Notes under the pieces: model-generated
What the model saw: the letters and a program-made list of their open reading frames with translations, nothing else
Told to the model about the DNA's origin: nothing
Databases searched by the model: none
From: CAZSRX01 sp964609675 [NCBI: uncultured Bacteroidota bacterium]
GTDB taxonomy: Bacteria > CLD3 > SB21
Length of the DNA: 30,520 bases
NCBI GenBank assembly: GCA_964609675.1
Contig: CAZSRX010000041.1
Span: 1 to 30,520 of the forward strand
Direction of reading: 5' to 3'
In this document: piece by piece, positions 7,764-16,877 of the stretch
How the letters are laid out: every line of letters starts with the position of its first letter
Numbering within the stretch: the first letter of the stretch is position 1
Made by a program: the position numbers and the translations under genes

Positions 7764-8564
7764 TTAAATAGTATGACGTTTTATAATTTCCAGAAATTGT
7801 TGCATTACATCCGGGGTTCCTGAAAAAACAGATTCCGCCCGTATGTCCGCTTTACCGGCACGATCGCAAAAAACACCGCCGGCTTCTTCGATAATCGGTT
7901 TCAAAGGAGCGCTGTCCCAGATTTTCATTTTCGCATCGATCATTAACCCGGCACGGCCGGTCGCGACGAGGAAATGGCCGTAGCAGTCGCCCCACGTGCG
8001 GAAGAATTTAACTTTGCTAATCAGTTCATGAAACGCTCCGGACAATCCCGCCTCATGAATATGACGGATATCCGTAGCCAATAGGACCGTCTCCGAGAAT
8101 GTGTGAATTGGCGCGACCCGGACACGGCGGCCGTTCCGGAAGGTGCCATGATCTTTTACCGCCCATAGCATATCGTTCAAAGCGGGAAAATAGAGAATGC
8201 CGACAACGATATCGCCGCTTTCGGTATCTTCAACGCCGATGGTGGTGCCGTAAAACGGGATACCGGCAATGAAAGATTTTGTGCCGTCAATCGGGTCAAT
8301 GATCCACCGATATTTTCCGGAACCGGAAGTTTCGCCGGATTCCTCAGCGATAATCGGATCTTCGGGACGACGTGCGCGGATAATAGAAAGGATAATCTTT
8401 TCGGCCTGTTTATCGGCTTCGGTTACCGGTGAAGCGTCAGGCTTGGTTTCGATTGCGAGTTGTTCCCTTCCGTAAAAACCCAACGTACTTTGGCCGCCTT
8501 CATAAGCCGCCGTCTGCGCGACGCTTAATAATTCCGATAAGTTTGGTGGTGACATATTGTACAT
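7764..8564 (-). CDS. hisN: inositol monophosphatase-family phosphatase, probable histidinol-phosphatase
   Basis: A 266-residue Mg2+-dependent phosphatase. It has the family metal-binding motifs: EESG at 74-77, [15 protein letters not shown] at 87-101 and IWDSAP at 215-220. The segment [20 protein letters not shown] (191-210) is the form seen in HisN-type histidinol-phosphatases rather than in myo-inositol monophosphatases or CysQ. This would make it the histidine pathway enzyme that dephosphorylates histidinol phosphate, although no other his gene is in the window and substrate specificity is inference. It is upstream of, and 14 bases from, the UPF0210 gene. The start at 8564 has weak Shine-Dalgarno support; MSPPNLSEL three codons later is an alternative. 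Confidence 0.83.
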   Translation of the reverse strand: MYNMSPPNLSELLSVAQTAAYEGGQSTLGFYGREQLAIETKPDASPVTEADKQAEKIILSIIRARRPEDPIIAEESGETSGSGKYRWIIDPIDGTKSFIAGIPFYGTTIGVEDTESGDIVVGILYFPALNDMLWAVKDHGTFRNGRRVRVAPIHTFSETVLLATDIRHIHEAGLSGAFHELISKVKFFRTWGDCYGHFLVATGRAGLMIDAKMKIWDSAPLKPIIEEAGGVFCDRAGKADIRAESVFSGTPDVMQQFLEIIKRHTI

Positions 8565-8575
8565 CTGATTTTTTT

Positions 8576-8635
8576 AAGAACAATTAAAAAATAATATAAC
8601 ATTATTATTTTTATAATCAATCATTACTTGTTCTT
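8576..8635. repeat. nested AT-rich inverted repeats upstream of the hisN-like gene
   Basis: An outer perfect 8-base inverted repeat (AAGAACAA at 8576-8583, TTGTTCTT at 8628-8635) encloses an inner perfect 9-base one (AAAAATAAT at 8587-8595, ATTATTTTT at 8604-8612, 8-base loop). It lies 12 bases outside the hisN-like start and could be an operator or leader hairpin. The region is very AT-rich, so chance is a real alternative. The rest of the 200-base gap holds only a candidate promoter for the next + strand gene. Confidence 0.35.
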
Positions 8636-8720
8636 GGCATCCATGCGTATTTAATTTTTTAGCCCATTTAATAAATTGAAATAAACGATTTTTGTATTAA
8701 TAATCGGTTCCATTTTTAAT

Positions 8721-8749
8721 TTGACTTTCATTTCAGGTCTCATTATTTT
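8721..8749 (+). promoter_or_regulatory. candidate promoter for the small exported protein
   Basis: TTGACT at 8721-8726 and TATTTT at 8744-8749 are separated by 17 bases. Transcription would start near 8756, giving a leader of about 25 bases to the preferred ATG at 8781. Confidence 0.4.
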
Positions 8750-8780
8750 GTATTAGATAAAAAAAATGAAGGTTTATACT

Positions 8781-9170
8781 ATGCGACTATTAATCATGAT
8801 GTGTTTTCTTGCCGGTTTAACAAACCGCCTGATGGCTCAGGACGTGAATTACAATACAGACGACCTGAAAAAAATGAAAAAGATCAGCGCGGATGAATGG
8901 AAAAAAATACGTGACGATGCGGTTGTAAAAAAGCAGCGATATGACGGGGAAAATGCATCCGATCTGTCTCTGCAGACCCAGAAAGGAAGGACGATTATCA
9001 AATACGATCAGACACTGGATCTCAAAACTGAAGTGGATGCTGTGTTCGATTGTATGGTATCCGGTGGCCAGTCCACGGCCGGTGTTCCTGAGAAAAGAAA
9101 TCGTACCTCGTTCAGAATTGGTCCCGGAAAGTATGAGATTAAAAGCGGGATAATAAAAAGGGTTGAATGA
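8781..9170 (+). CDS. small exported hypothetical protein
   Basis: Using the ATG at 8781 the product is 129 residues and begins MRLLIMMCFLAGLTNRLMAQ, a classic signal peptide with a probable cut after LMAQ or just before it. An ATG five codons upstream (8766) is possible but lacks a ribosome site, whereas the inner start has AAGG about nine bases upstream. The mature part is short and charged: a lysine-rich helix (DDLKKMKKISADEWKKIRDDAVVKK) followed by probable beta strands (GRTIIKYDQTLDLKTEVDAVFDCMVSG, RTSFRIGPGKYEIKSG). I recognise no family. It is a single-gene unit with its own likely promoter and terminator, and is predicted to be periplasmic or secreted. Confidence 0.72.
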   Translation: MRLLIMMCFLAGLTNRLMAQDVNYNTDDLKKMKKISADEWKKIRDDAVVKKQRYDGENASDLSLQTQKGRTIIKYDQTLDLKTEVDAVFDCMVSGGQSTAGVPEKRNRTSFRIGPGKYEIKSGIIKRVE

Positions 9171-9200
9171 TCCAGAAACAGCAAATTAAATAATTCAGTA

Positions 9201-9228
9201 AAAGAGCCGACAGACGGCTCTTTTTTTT
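9201..9228. terminator. bidirectional rho-independent terminator
   Basis: A 9-base stem (AAAGAGCCG at 9201-9209 with CGGCTCTTT at 9215-9223) has a 5-base loop ACAGA and runs into a T tract to 9229. The A residues on the left flank let it act in both directions, ending the small exported-protein gene and the convergent site-2 protease operon, whose stop overlaps the T tract. Confidence 0.85.
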
Positions 9229-10310
9229 TACTTCTTAGGGTGCAGCGCGGCCTGTATCATCAGAAATTCGCCGACATTATCCGTAGTGAGTAAACCGACC
9301 AGTTCATTATTCCTCTCAACCGGAAGCGTATAACATCCGCAGGATTGGAGTTTTGTGAAAGCGGTTTCGAGCATATCATGGGAATTGACAAACTGGAAAT
9401 CGGTAACCATGACGTCTCTGACGAGGGTTTCCGGGCCAAAATTGGCAAGGGCTTTCATCAGAGCGCCGCGGGTTAGGATGCCCACCACGTCGCCGTTGTC
9501 CATTACCGGAAAGTCGTGCTGGGAGCCGGAGATGATTAGGTCAACAGCCCTGCTCAGCGTATCGGTGGCGTTGATAGTCCTGAAATCGGTAATCATGGCG
9601 CGGCTCACGGGAATGCCGCCCAGGGCGTGCTTCATCTGAACCATATTTGATTCCTGGGACGCGCCAATCCAGACAAAAAAAGCGATGAAGACAAGGAACG
9701 GGTTATAAAGAAGGCCAATAAAACCAAAGATGAGCGCGATGCCCTGACCAATGTGCGCGGCAATCTGTGTGGCCCGCGTGTATTCTAATTTCGTTGCAAG
9801 AAGCGCCCGCAGTACCCGACCGCCGTCCATGGGAAAAGCGGGGATCATATTAAATACGACTAAAAATATATTGGCAATCATTAACCGCTCGGCCAGCGAT
9901 CCCTCGGTCACACTCAACCGTTCCACAGGAATCAGGGTTTCATAGAACAAGAGCCATATCAGCAGGAGGCCGGCAATGAAAAAATTAACCGCAGGACCGG
10001 CCAGCGCCACCCACAATTCCTGAATGGGATTATCGGGCATACGCTCCAGGCGTGCTACACCGCCAATGGGCAGCAGTGTGATGTCTTTAGTTTTTATTCC
10101 GTAACGGCGGGCCATCAAGGCATGGCCGAATTCGTGAAGGAGCACACACGCAAATAACGCAACCGTAAACACCACGCCCCAGAAAGCATGCACCAGATTC
10201 TGGCCGGCCATCCAGTGAATAAGAAGCACCCATCCGATGATTAATAAAAAGGTTGCGTGAATATATACTTTTATCCCGGCGTATTCGCCCAGATGCCATG
10301 ACCATTTCAT
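9228..10310 (-). CDS. site-2 protease family (M50) membrane metalloprotease with CBS domains
   Basis: A 360-residue membrane protein. The zinc-binding HEFGH is at 59-63 inside a hydrophobic helix (VALFACVLLHEFGHALMARRYG), and the second M50 motif NMIPAFPMDGGRVLRALLA is at 154-172 with the metal-ligand Asp162. Residues about 230-355 form a tandem CBS pair (VSRAMITDFRTIN..., LVRDVMVTDFQFVN...), as in the Rip3/SpoIVFB-like CBS branch, where CBS domains sense adenine nucleotides. Such enzymes cut membrane-embedded substrates such as anti-sigma factors; none is encoded nearby, so the substrate is unknown. The start has GGAG seven bases upstream and overlaps the upstream exchanger stop by 4 bases, indicating translational coupling. 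The family is certain and the role is inferred. Confidence 0.93.
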   Translation of the reverse strand: MKWSWHLGEYAGIKVYIHATFLLIIGWVLLIHWMAGQNLVHAFWGVVFTVALFACVLLHEFGHALMARRYGIKTKDITLLPIGGVARLERMPDNPIQELWVALAGPAVNFFIAGLLLIWLLFYETLIPVERLSVTEGSLAERLMIANIFLVVFNMIPAFPMDGGRVLRALLATKLEYTRATQIAAHIGQGIALIFGFIGLLYNPFLVFIAFFVWIGASQESNMVQMKHALGGIPVSRAMITDFRTINATDTLSRAVDLIISGSQHDFPVMDNGDVVGILTRGALMKALANFGPETLVRDVMVTDFQFVNSHDMLETAFTKLQSCGCYTLPVERNNELVGLLTTDNVGEFLMIQAALHPKK

Positions 10311-11422
10311 GCGTGCGCTCCACTGTTCTTATTTAATTTCTTTCTGGTCAATCGCCAATAGCGGTAACTCAGAACCGCTAAGGTAATAACGGTGATGGGC
10401 ACGATAAATTCCACCATGATCATACTGAACGTATTCAGAAGAGCGTGCTGCGTAGAGGCAAGATACAGGTAAACGGTGTAAGTGACGTAGTATCCAAGAA
10501 AAACAGCGCCTTCCCACCTGGATATTACCAAATCGGTAAAGAAGACGGGTAGACAGGCAAAGGCAACAGCGGTCATGAGTGGAATATCAAACGAGACGGC
10601 CGATGGATCAACATAGATACCTTGTGGAGCTACAATGCCGGTTAAGCCTAAAACGGCAAGGAGATTGAAAAGATTACTTCCCACGACATTACCGACGGCA
10701 ATGTCGCGCTCACCGCGAACCGCTGCCACAATTGACGTCGCAACTTCCGGTAGGGATGTTCCTGCGGCGATAATGGTCAATCCGATAATTAAATCGCTGA
10801 CGCCGAGATATCTTGCAAAACCCACGGCGCCGTCCACCAGCCAGCCCGAACCCAATACAAGCAATGCCAGACCGATAAGGATAAATATCAGGTCGCGGAT
10901 TATAAACCAAAAGGTTTTTTTAGAGGGTTCATGGCCTTCTTTTTTGTTTTGGGTATGATGATCAAGAGTTTCTCTTCGGCTCTTTTTAATTAGATATATG
11001 GTGTAACTCACGATACCGATGAAAAGGATTAAACCTTCCAGGCGGTCAATATAATGATCCAGAGCCATCAGCAATACGACAACCGACGCGCCGATCATCA
11101 GGGGCACATCGAGTCTTATCAACTGCTGTTTTACAGAAAGCGGAATAATCAGCGCGGAGAGGCCGAGTATGAAAAGTACATTAAAAATATTACTGCCGAC
11201 CACATTGCCGACCGCAATATTGGATTGTACCTGCATGATGGACTGAATGTTTATGGCTAGTTCCGGCGCGCTGGTGCCGAAGGCAACCACGGTCAGTCCG
11301 ATTACCAGCGGTGAAACGCCCGCGAGAGTCGCCATGGCCGACGCGCCGCGCACCAGCAATTCTGCGCCGAAAATCAGCAGGGCCAGCCCTATAAAAAATA
11401 AAACGACGGTTGTTGTCTCCAT
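10307..11422 (-). CDS. calcium/sodium antiporter of the CaCA family (YrbG type)
   Basis: A 371-residue polytopic inner-membrane protein with about ten hydrophobic helices and the two inverted alpha repeats of the family: LTVVAFGTSAPELAINIQS near the N-terminus with GNVVGSNIFNVLFILG, and LTIIAAGTSLPEVATSIVAA with GNVVGSNLFNLLAVLG in the second half. A charged cytoplasmic loop (KKSRRETLDHHTQNKKEG) separates the halves. The conserved Glu residues of both GTS.PE motifs are present, so cation exchange should be intact. The C-terminal extension has an extra hydrophobic segment (FSMIMVEFIVPITVITLAVLSYRYW). GGAG precedes the start by five bases. The gene overlaps the site-2 protease by 4 bases and follows the penicillin-binding protein gene by about 65 bases. 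Confidence 0.94.
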   Translation of the reverse strand: METTTVVLFFIGLALLIFGAELLVRGASAMATLAGVSPLVIGLTVVAFGTSAPELAINIQSIMQVQSNIAVGNVVGSNIFNVLFILGLSALIIPLSVKQQLIRLDVPLMIGASVVVLLMALDHYIDRLEGLILFIGIVSYTIYLIKKSRRETLDHHTQNKKEGHEPSKKTFWFIIRDLIFILIGLALLVLGSGWLVDGAVGFARYLGVSDLIIGLTIIAAGTSLPEVATSIVAAVRGERDIAVGNVVGSNLFNLLAVLGLTGIVAPQGIYVDPSAVSFDIPLMTAVAFACLPVFFTDLVISRWEGAVFLGYYVTYTVYLYLASTQHALLNTFSMIMVEFIVPITVITLAVLSYRYWRLTRKKLNKNSGAHA

Positions 11423-11487
11423 GATGCTCCGTTAACTAAAAATAAAATGCTGTCAATTAGAATATAAAAAAAGTCCATGACATACAA

Positions 11488-13785
11488 TCAATTTTTAACT
11501 TCAAATGAAACTTCATCTTTCAGTTCACTGCGGCCGTTGCGGGCGCGCGCTATAAGAGTGTACCGACCCGGTTGCAGATTCCACAAAGACTGAAACGGCC
11601 ATGAGGTTTTCTGGTACAGGCGGTCATTAAGATACCAGGTGACTTCCGATACGCCGGTTGGCGCCAAAGCTTCAAAATATATGGATTGATGACTGCTTCG
11701 GAAATTCGGGTCAATGCGGAATTCCGAACCCTGCGTGGGATAAATTATTTTTAGGGTGCAGATCTCAGAAAGCTGTTCACTGCCCGCGGTGTCATGAATG
11801 GCGTTGTGGGTTCTTGTCATTACGGATTGGGTATGTATGGCCCATTCCCGGTACAAAGGCGATAAAGCAAGATAATTTACCCGGCCGTCCGGCAGGTGAG
11901 CCCGGCAATACGATCGCGGGATTTTATCTTTTGGAAAAAATTCTTCCAGTACGGAAGAACAGCCTGCATGCGGAAGTACCCCGGATAACCCGCAGATGCG
12001 AACCTTGACAATGGTTGGCGGCATCTTGAATTCGGATGGCGTTTTATGCCGGTAGTAGAGATACAGCATAATGTCCCGAAAAATCGGTCCGGCGCCGGTA
12101 ATGCCCGAAATTCGTTTCATCGGCGAGTTATCAAAATTTCCCGTCCATACGCCGACAGTATAATCCGGTGTATATCCGATCGTCCAGTTGTCTCTAAAAT
12201 CGGAGGAAGTTCCGGTTTTAGAGGCGCAGGGAAACGGCAGGTTGAGCGGCGAATCAAAGCCGAATGCCGGCGCCCGGGCCGCTGCGTCCGACAAAATACT
12301 GGTTATGAGATAAGCGGTTTCTTCCGAAAACACTTTCACCGGGACAGCGTCGTCTGTATCATCCTGTATGATTTTGATATCACGCAGGCGGCCGTGATTG
12401 GCAAACAGGGCATAAGCGCGGGTCATTTCCCATAGCGTAACGGCGCCGTTGCCAAGTGTCAGACCATGTCCGTAATAGTCAGCCGTCTGGTCTAAGCTTC
12501 GCATCCCGCAGTGATGCAGCTTGGCCAGCAGTTTTTCGGTTCCCAATTGTTGCAACACTCTGACGGCGGGTATGTTATAGGAACATGCCAGCGCGGTACG
12601 GACACGAACCGGCCCGTGGAACCGATTGTCATAGTTTATCGGGGTATACGTGCCTTTATCGGTTGGGATCACGGTTTCAATATCAGGGATTATCGTGGCC
12701 GGTGTATAACCTTCCTCAAAGGCAACGGCGTAGGTGAACGGTTTCAGCGCAGAACCGGGCTGGCGCGGCGACAATGCGGCGTTAAATTGACCGTCGTGCG
12801 CTGTGTCAAAATAGTCCGAAGAACCTACCATAGCCAGCAAATTTCCGCTGCGGTTGTCCAGGACAACCACGGCGGCGTTGGTTACCTGTTCCTCAGTAAG
12901 CTGGGCAATGTGGCCGCGGACGATCGTCTGGATTTCACTCTGAAGCGGCAAATCGATTGTTGTACGTACAACAGGACCGGACAAGGTAGGATGGTTAATC
13001 AGCAAATCTACAAAATGGGGCGCGTTAAAAGGGGAGGTCTTCGGAAACAGAATGACCGGTTCGTCTAAAGCGCGGTGATATTCATTCTTATTTATTATAC
13101 CGGCATCATATATTTTTTTAAGTATGGATTTCTGCCGCTGCCTGGCGCGCTCCATGTTTTTATACGGATTGTAAACAGTCGGTGACTTTGGCAGGGACAT
13201 GAGGAACGCCGCTTCCGCCCAGGTCAGTTCCGCCGCGGGTTTTCCGAAATACAACTGAGCCGCCGCTTCAATGCCGAATGTTTGATTGCCAAAAGGAATG
13301 CGATTCAGGTATTGTTCCAGGATACGTTCTTTATTCAGTGTATGCTCCATGCGGACGGCATACCATATCTCTGCGGCTTTGAAAAACGGATGGCGCGGAA
13401 AATGGTACAGATTACGGATCAGTTGCTGGGTAATGGTTGAACCGCCGCTGACGGTTGCTCCTGAGGTGAAATTCTGCCATAAGGCACGGCAGGTAGCCAG
13501 CAGATCAAATCCCGGATGGCTGTAAAACCGCTTATCTTCTGCAATGACAGCCGTGTGTACCACGCGTTCGCTGATCCGGTCCAACGGCGTCCAGCGGCCC
13601 CGGCCTTCTTGAGACGATAAAATCTCCCGGAGCGGATAGCCGTTACGGTCTGTTATCATCACCGACGCGACCTCTTCATAACTGAGTACGGATGCCGGAA
13701 TCGGATAAATAAAGGAAAAGAGGACCAGCAATATCATGAATACCGCGTCTTCCGGAGTAATTTTAATTTTTAAGGGAAAGCGCAT
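11488..13785 (-). CDS. pbpC: penicillin-binding protein 1C (bifunctional transglycosylase/transpeptidase)
   Basis: From the ATG at 13785 the protein has 765 residues; the open frame continues to a TTG at 13839 (783 residues), but neither start has a clear ribosome site. A single N-terminal anchor (AVFMILLVLFSFIYPIPASV) is followed by the GT51 transglycosylase domain with EDKRFYSHPG and GGSTITQQL. The transpeptidase domain follows: SALKPF (SxxK serine), CSYN (SxN) and ASKTGTS (KTG). The C-terminus (about the last 90 residues, from IYPTQGSEFRID) is the immunoglobulin-like BiPBP_C domain that marks PBP1C. All catalytic motifs are intact. It polymerises and crosslinks peptidoglycan in the periplasm. 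PbpC is often paired with an alpha-2-macroglobulin gene, which is not seen here. Confidence 0.95.
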   Translation of the reverse strand: MRFPLKIKITPEDAVFMILLVLFSFIYPIPASVLSYEEVASVMITDRNGYPLREILSSQEGRGRWTPLDRISERVVHTAVIAEDKRFYSHPGFDLLATCRALWQNFTSGATVSGGSTITQQLIRNLYHFPRHPFFKAAEIWYAVRMEHTLNKERILEQYLNRIPFGNQTFGIEAAAQLYFGKPAAELTWAEAAFLMSLPKSPTVYNPYKNMERARQRQKSILKKIYDAGIINKNEYHRALDEPVILFPKTSPFNAPHFVDLLINHPTLSGPVVRTTIDLPLQSEIQTIVRGHIAQLTEEQVTNAAVVVLDNRSGNLLAMVGSSDYFDTAHDGQFNAALSPRQPGSALKPFTYAVAFEEGYTPATIIPDIETVIPTDKGTYTPINYDNRFHGPVRVRTALACSYNIPAVRVLQQLGTEKLLAKLHHCGMRSLDQTADYYGHGLTLGNGAVTLWEMTRAYALFANHGRLRDIKIIQDDTDDAVPVKVFSEETAYLITSILSDAAARAPAFGFDSPLNLPFPCASKTGTSSDFRDNWTIGYTPDYTVGVWTGNFDNSPMKRISGITGAGPIFRDIMLYLYYRHKTPSEFKMPPTIVKVRICGLSGVLPHAGCSSVLEEFFPKDKIPRSYCRAHLPDGRVNYLALSPLYREWAIHTQSVMTRTHNAIHDTAGSEQLSEICTLKIIYPTQGSEFRIDPNFRSSHQSIYFEALAPTGVSEVTWYLNDRLYQKTSWPFQSLWNLQPGRYTLIARARNGRSELKDEVSFEVKN

Positions 13786-13998
13786 TCCTAAAAAAACCGG
13801 TTTCTTAAAATAATTATTGTCATTTACGGTCAGACTCAATATATTAAGCCGTTATTTCCTTTTCACATTTGACGGTTATCCCGTATGAAAGGAATCTGAA
13901 AAATTAAATTATTTTTTATTAATTAATCAACATTTCCTTTTCGGTTTATACGAAAAAAAATTTTAAAAACCTTTCATGTATCCTTTCAGGAGGTTCTA

Positions 13999-15399
13999 AT
14001 GTCCACTGTAAAAGAAAAACCAAAACCGTTTGTCTTTCCTGAATACTGCAAGGGTTGCGGCCGCTGTATTGAAGCCTGTCCGAAACACTGCATTGAATTT
14101 GGAAAAGAGATTAATCCGGCAACGGGTCTTATCCCGATTGTGATGAAACTGGATTTGTGTACCGGCTGTCAACTGTGCATCGAAGCCTGTCCGGAACCCT
14201 ACGGTCTGCAGGTCATGCCGGATGAGTTTAAATATGAATTAATGGACCCCAAAAAAATGTTTGGCGATCGCATGACCGATGCGCCGGAACCTAAAACCAT
14301 TCCGGATACTTATGTTCCCGTTCCCAAAATTGAGCCGCTGGTTATCAAGGGAAATTATGCGGCCGCTATCGGCGCCATGCTTGCCGGATGCCGCCATTTC
14401 TTTGGTTATCCGATTACGCCTTCCACCGAAGGCGCTGAACTGATGGCGAAATTTCTGCCCCAACTCGATGGGGTTTATATGCAGGCCGTCAGCGAAGTGG
14501 CTACCGTCAACCTGATGTACGGATGCGGCGGCGCGGGCCTTCCCTGCATGACGTTTACCTCTTCGCCCGGATTCAGCCTTATGCTCGAAGGCATATCCTA
14601 CATGATTGGTTCGCAGGTGCCGGGCGTTTTTGTTAACGTGATGCGCGGCGGACCCGGTCTTGGCAACATCGCCCCCGAACAGGCGGATATCAAATTAGTA
14701 TGCCGCGGACTCGGCCACGGCAATACCCACGCGATCGTGCTGGCGCCGTCCACCTGCCAGGAAATGCTTGATTTAGCCATGCTCGCTTTTGAACTGTCTT
14801 TTAAATACCGCAATCCCGTGATTTTGCTCCCGGACGGCTATCTGGGACAGATGACAGGTAAAGTCGTTTTTCCCGATAAGATGATAAAACCCGGCATTCC
14901 CGACTGGGCGGTGTATGGCGATGAGATGCACCGCCGAAACCTGATCTGCTCGATTGAACTCAGCGAACAGGATCTGGAAAGACATAATATATTCCTGAAT
15001 GAAAAATATCAGAAAATGATTGATAACGAGCAGCGCGTGGAGATGTTCCTTTGCGACGATGCGGACGTGATACTGATCGGCTGTAACACGCCGGCGCGTA
15101 TGGCTAAAGGTGCTGTACAAATGCTGCGCCAGCAGGGCCTCAAGGTCGGCCTTTTCCGCCCCATTACCTTATGGCCGTTCCCGATTAAAGCCCTGTTGCC
15201 GATCGTTAAAAAAGCGAAGCACATCGTCATGGTGGAAGCCAGTAACAAACAGTTGGAAGACGAAGTGCGTCTCGCGCTGAGTCAGGCCGACGTGCGCGAC
15301 TATCCGATGATCGAGCGCGTCAACCGATACGGCGGCATGCTCCCTCAGCAAAGTGAAATTGTCCAGAAAGTTCTTTCCCTCAAGGAGGTGCGATCATGA
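13999..15399 (+). CDS. 2-oxoacid:ferredoxin oxidoreductase, ferredoxin domain fused to alpha subunit
   Basis: A 466-residue cytoplasmic protein. Residues 14-68 are a bacterial 2x[4Fe-4S] ferredoxin domain with Cys17, 20, 23, 27 and Cys54, 57, 60, 64. From about 118 follows the alpha (KorA/VorB/PorA-like) pyrimidine-binding domain: GNYAAAIGAMLAGCRHFFGYPITPSTE, QAVSEVATVNLMYGCGGAG and TFTSSPGFSLMLEGISYMIG. This is a fusion of what are separate delta and alpha subunits in archaeal enzymes. With the next gene it should oxidatively decarboxylate a 2-oxoacid to the acyl-CoA and reduce ferredoxin. The GYPITPSTE motif fits 2-oxoglutarate or branched-chain 2-oxoacid enzymes better than pyruvate, but the substrate is not certain. 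AGGAGG at 13988-13993 marks the start. It shares a 158-213 base divergent gap with pbpC. Confidence 0.92.
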   Translation: MSTVKEKPKPFVFPEYCKGCGRCIEACPKHCIEFGKEINPATGLIPIVMKLDLCTGCQLCIEACPEPYGLQVMPDEFKYELMDPKKMFGDRMTDAPEPKTIPDTYVPVPKIEPLVIKGNYAAAIGAMLAGCRHFFGYPITPSTEGAELMAKFLPQLDGVYMQAVSEVATVNLMYGCGGAGLPCMTFTSSPGFSLMLEGISYMIGSQVPGVFVNVMRGGPGLGNIAPEQADIKLVCRGLGHGNTHAIVLAPSTCQEMLDLAMLAFELSFKYRNPVILLPDGYLGQMTGKVVFPDKMIKPGIPDWAVYGDEMHRRNLICSIELSEQDLERHNIFLNEKYQKMIDNEQRVEMFLCDDADVILIGCNTPARMAKGAVQMLRQQGLKVGLFRPITLWPFPIKALLPIVKKAKHIVMVEASNKQLEDEVRLALSQADVRDYPMIERVNRYGGMLPQQSEIVQKVLSLKEVRS

Positions 15400-16808
15400 A
15401 AACCTTTTATGAAAAATTCGAACGTCACGCGCACGGACAGGGCATCAAAGGCCATTCCACGCATTATTGCCCGGGTTGCGGCCACGGTCTGGCGCACAAA
15501 TATATTGCCGAAGCCATCGAAGAACTGGGCATCCAGAATCGCACGGTAGCCATATCACCGGTCGGCTGCAGCGTGTTCCTCTATTACTATATGGACGTCG
15601 GTAACTCTCAAGCCCCCCATGGACGCGCGCCGGCTGTGGGGCTTGGCCATAAAGTTGCCAATCCGGATACCGTGGTGATAAGTTATCAGGGCGATGGCGA
15701 CTTGGCATCCATTGGTATCGCCGAAATCATGTTTGCCGCCCAGCTGGGTATTCCGTTTACCGTAATTTTTATCAACAATGCCATCTATGGTATGACAGGC
15801 GGCCAAATGGCGCCCACGACGCTGATGGGTATGAAAACGGCTACTTCGCCTGGTGGACGTCAATCTTTGGCCGGACAACCCCTGAAAGTCGCCGAGGTCA
15901 TGGCCGGGCTCGACGGTCCGATTTACGTGGAACGCGTCGCTCTGTTCGACAATAAACAGCGCGTCAAAGCCAAGAAGGCCATCCGAAAAGCCATTGAAAT
16001 TCAGGCTGCCAATAAAGGTTTTGCTTTTGTGGAGGTGCTTGCCGAATGCCCGACACACCTGAAAATGTCTACAACCGACGCAGAAAAATGGGTCCGCGAT
16101 AATATGGTTCCCGTATTCCCGCTTGGTGTAAAAAAAGATATCGAACCACCGTATCCGTTTAAGATGAATAAACCGAATTATACTTCAGAAAAATTAGTGG
16201 AAATAGTCGGCGGGCGATCCGAAGCGGTCACCAAGCATTGTAAATCATTCCCGAATCATGTCGCGCCAAAAGACATTGCTATGAAACTGGCAGGCTCCGG
16301 AGGCGACGGCGCACAGACCGCCGCAATGCTAATCGCTCAGGCGGGTATAAACGAAGGTTTCGATGCCACGCATATTCCGAGCTACGGGCCGGAATCCCGG
16401 GGCGGCACTTCGTATGCCGACGTGCATGTGGCCGAAGAGGAAGTATTGTCGCCGGCATCCCCGCATCCGAATATCCTCATTGCCTTCAACACGCCCAGCC
16501 TCAATAAATTCGGTCCGGAAGTGGTTAAAGGCGGTACGGTGATTTATGACAGCGGGATTATCACCAATCCTCCCAAACTGGACGGCGTTAAAATGGTTGG
16601 CGTCCCGTTTGCTGAAATTGCCAAGGATCTCGGAAAAGTGATTGTCAAGAATATCGTTGCATTGGGCGCTCTGCAGGCCGCGACGGAAATCTTTCCCAAG
16701 GAAACTTTCCTAACGGCTATCCGCATGGCGTTAAAAGATAAATGCGCGCTGATTCCGCTCAACGAACAGGCCTTTGAATGGGGTATTAAATCAGTGAATC
16801 AGAAATAA
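15396..16808 (+). CDS. 2-oxoacid:ferredoxin oxidoreductase, fused beta and gamma subunits
   Basis: A 470-residue protein. Residues about 15-245 form the thiamine-pyrophosphate-binding beta subunit: HYCPGCGHGLAHK (23-35), AISPVGCSVF, GDGDLASIGIAE (99-110) and INNAIYGMTGGQ (126-137), the GDG...NN motif that holds Mg-TPP. Residues about 290-465 form the gamma domain: MKLAGSGGDGAQTAA (296-310), SYGPESRGGTSYADV (329-343) and GGTVIYDSG. Beta and gamma are separate genes in many organisms; here both are joined, so a two-gene operon supplies all four canonical domains. Its ATGA overlaps the alpha gene stop, and a strong AAGGAGGTG at 15382-15390 lies inside the alpha gene, so translation is coupled. 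A strong terminator follows. Confidence 0.92.
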   Translation: MKTFYEKFERHAHGQGIKGHSTHYCPGCGHGLAHKYIAEAIEELGIQNRTVAISPVGCSVFLYYYMDVGNSQAPHGRAPAVGLGHKVANPDTVVISYQGDGDLASIGIAEIMFAAQLGIPFTVIFINNAIYGMTGGQMAPTTLMGMKTATSPGGRQSLAGQPLKVAEVMAGLDGPIYVERVALFDNKQRVKAKKAIRKAIEIQAANKGFAFVEVLAECPTHLKMSTTDAEKWVRDNMVPVFPLGVKKDIEPPYPFKMNKPNYTSEKLVEIVGGRSEAVTKHCKSFPNHVAPKDIAMKLAGSGGDGAQTAAMLIAQAGINEGFDATHIPSYGPESRGGTSYADVHVAEEEVLSPASPHPNILIAFNTPSLNKFGPEVVKGGTVIYDSGIITNPPKLDGVKMVGVPFAEIAKDLGKVIVKNIVALGALQAATEIFPKETFLTAIRMALKDKCALIPLNEQAFEWGIKSVNQK

Positions 16809-16827
16809 CCAAATACATGTTCATCAT

Positions 16828-16863
16828 GCCCCCGGCAGTCTGATACTGGCGGGGGCTTTTTTT
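16828..16863 (+). terminator. strong rho-independent terminator, abutting the next gene's start
   Basis: GCCCCCGGCAGT at 16828-16839 pairs with ACTGGCGGGGGC at 16845-16856 (12 positions, one mismatch, loop CTGAT), followed by seven T residues at 16857-16863. It ends only 14 bases before the ATG of the caspase-like/CAP gene, leaving no room for a separate promoter between terminator and gene. Confidence 0.9.
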
Positions 16864-16877
16864 ATGAAAGGTGAAGG

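Noticed and set aside
13840-13998. TTGACG at 13869-13874 as a -35 box for the oxidoreductase operon
   Set aside because: The hexamer at standard spacing (GAATCT) is not a believable -10 box, so no promoter is claimed in the divergent gap.
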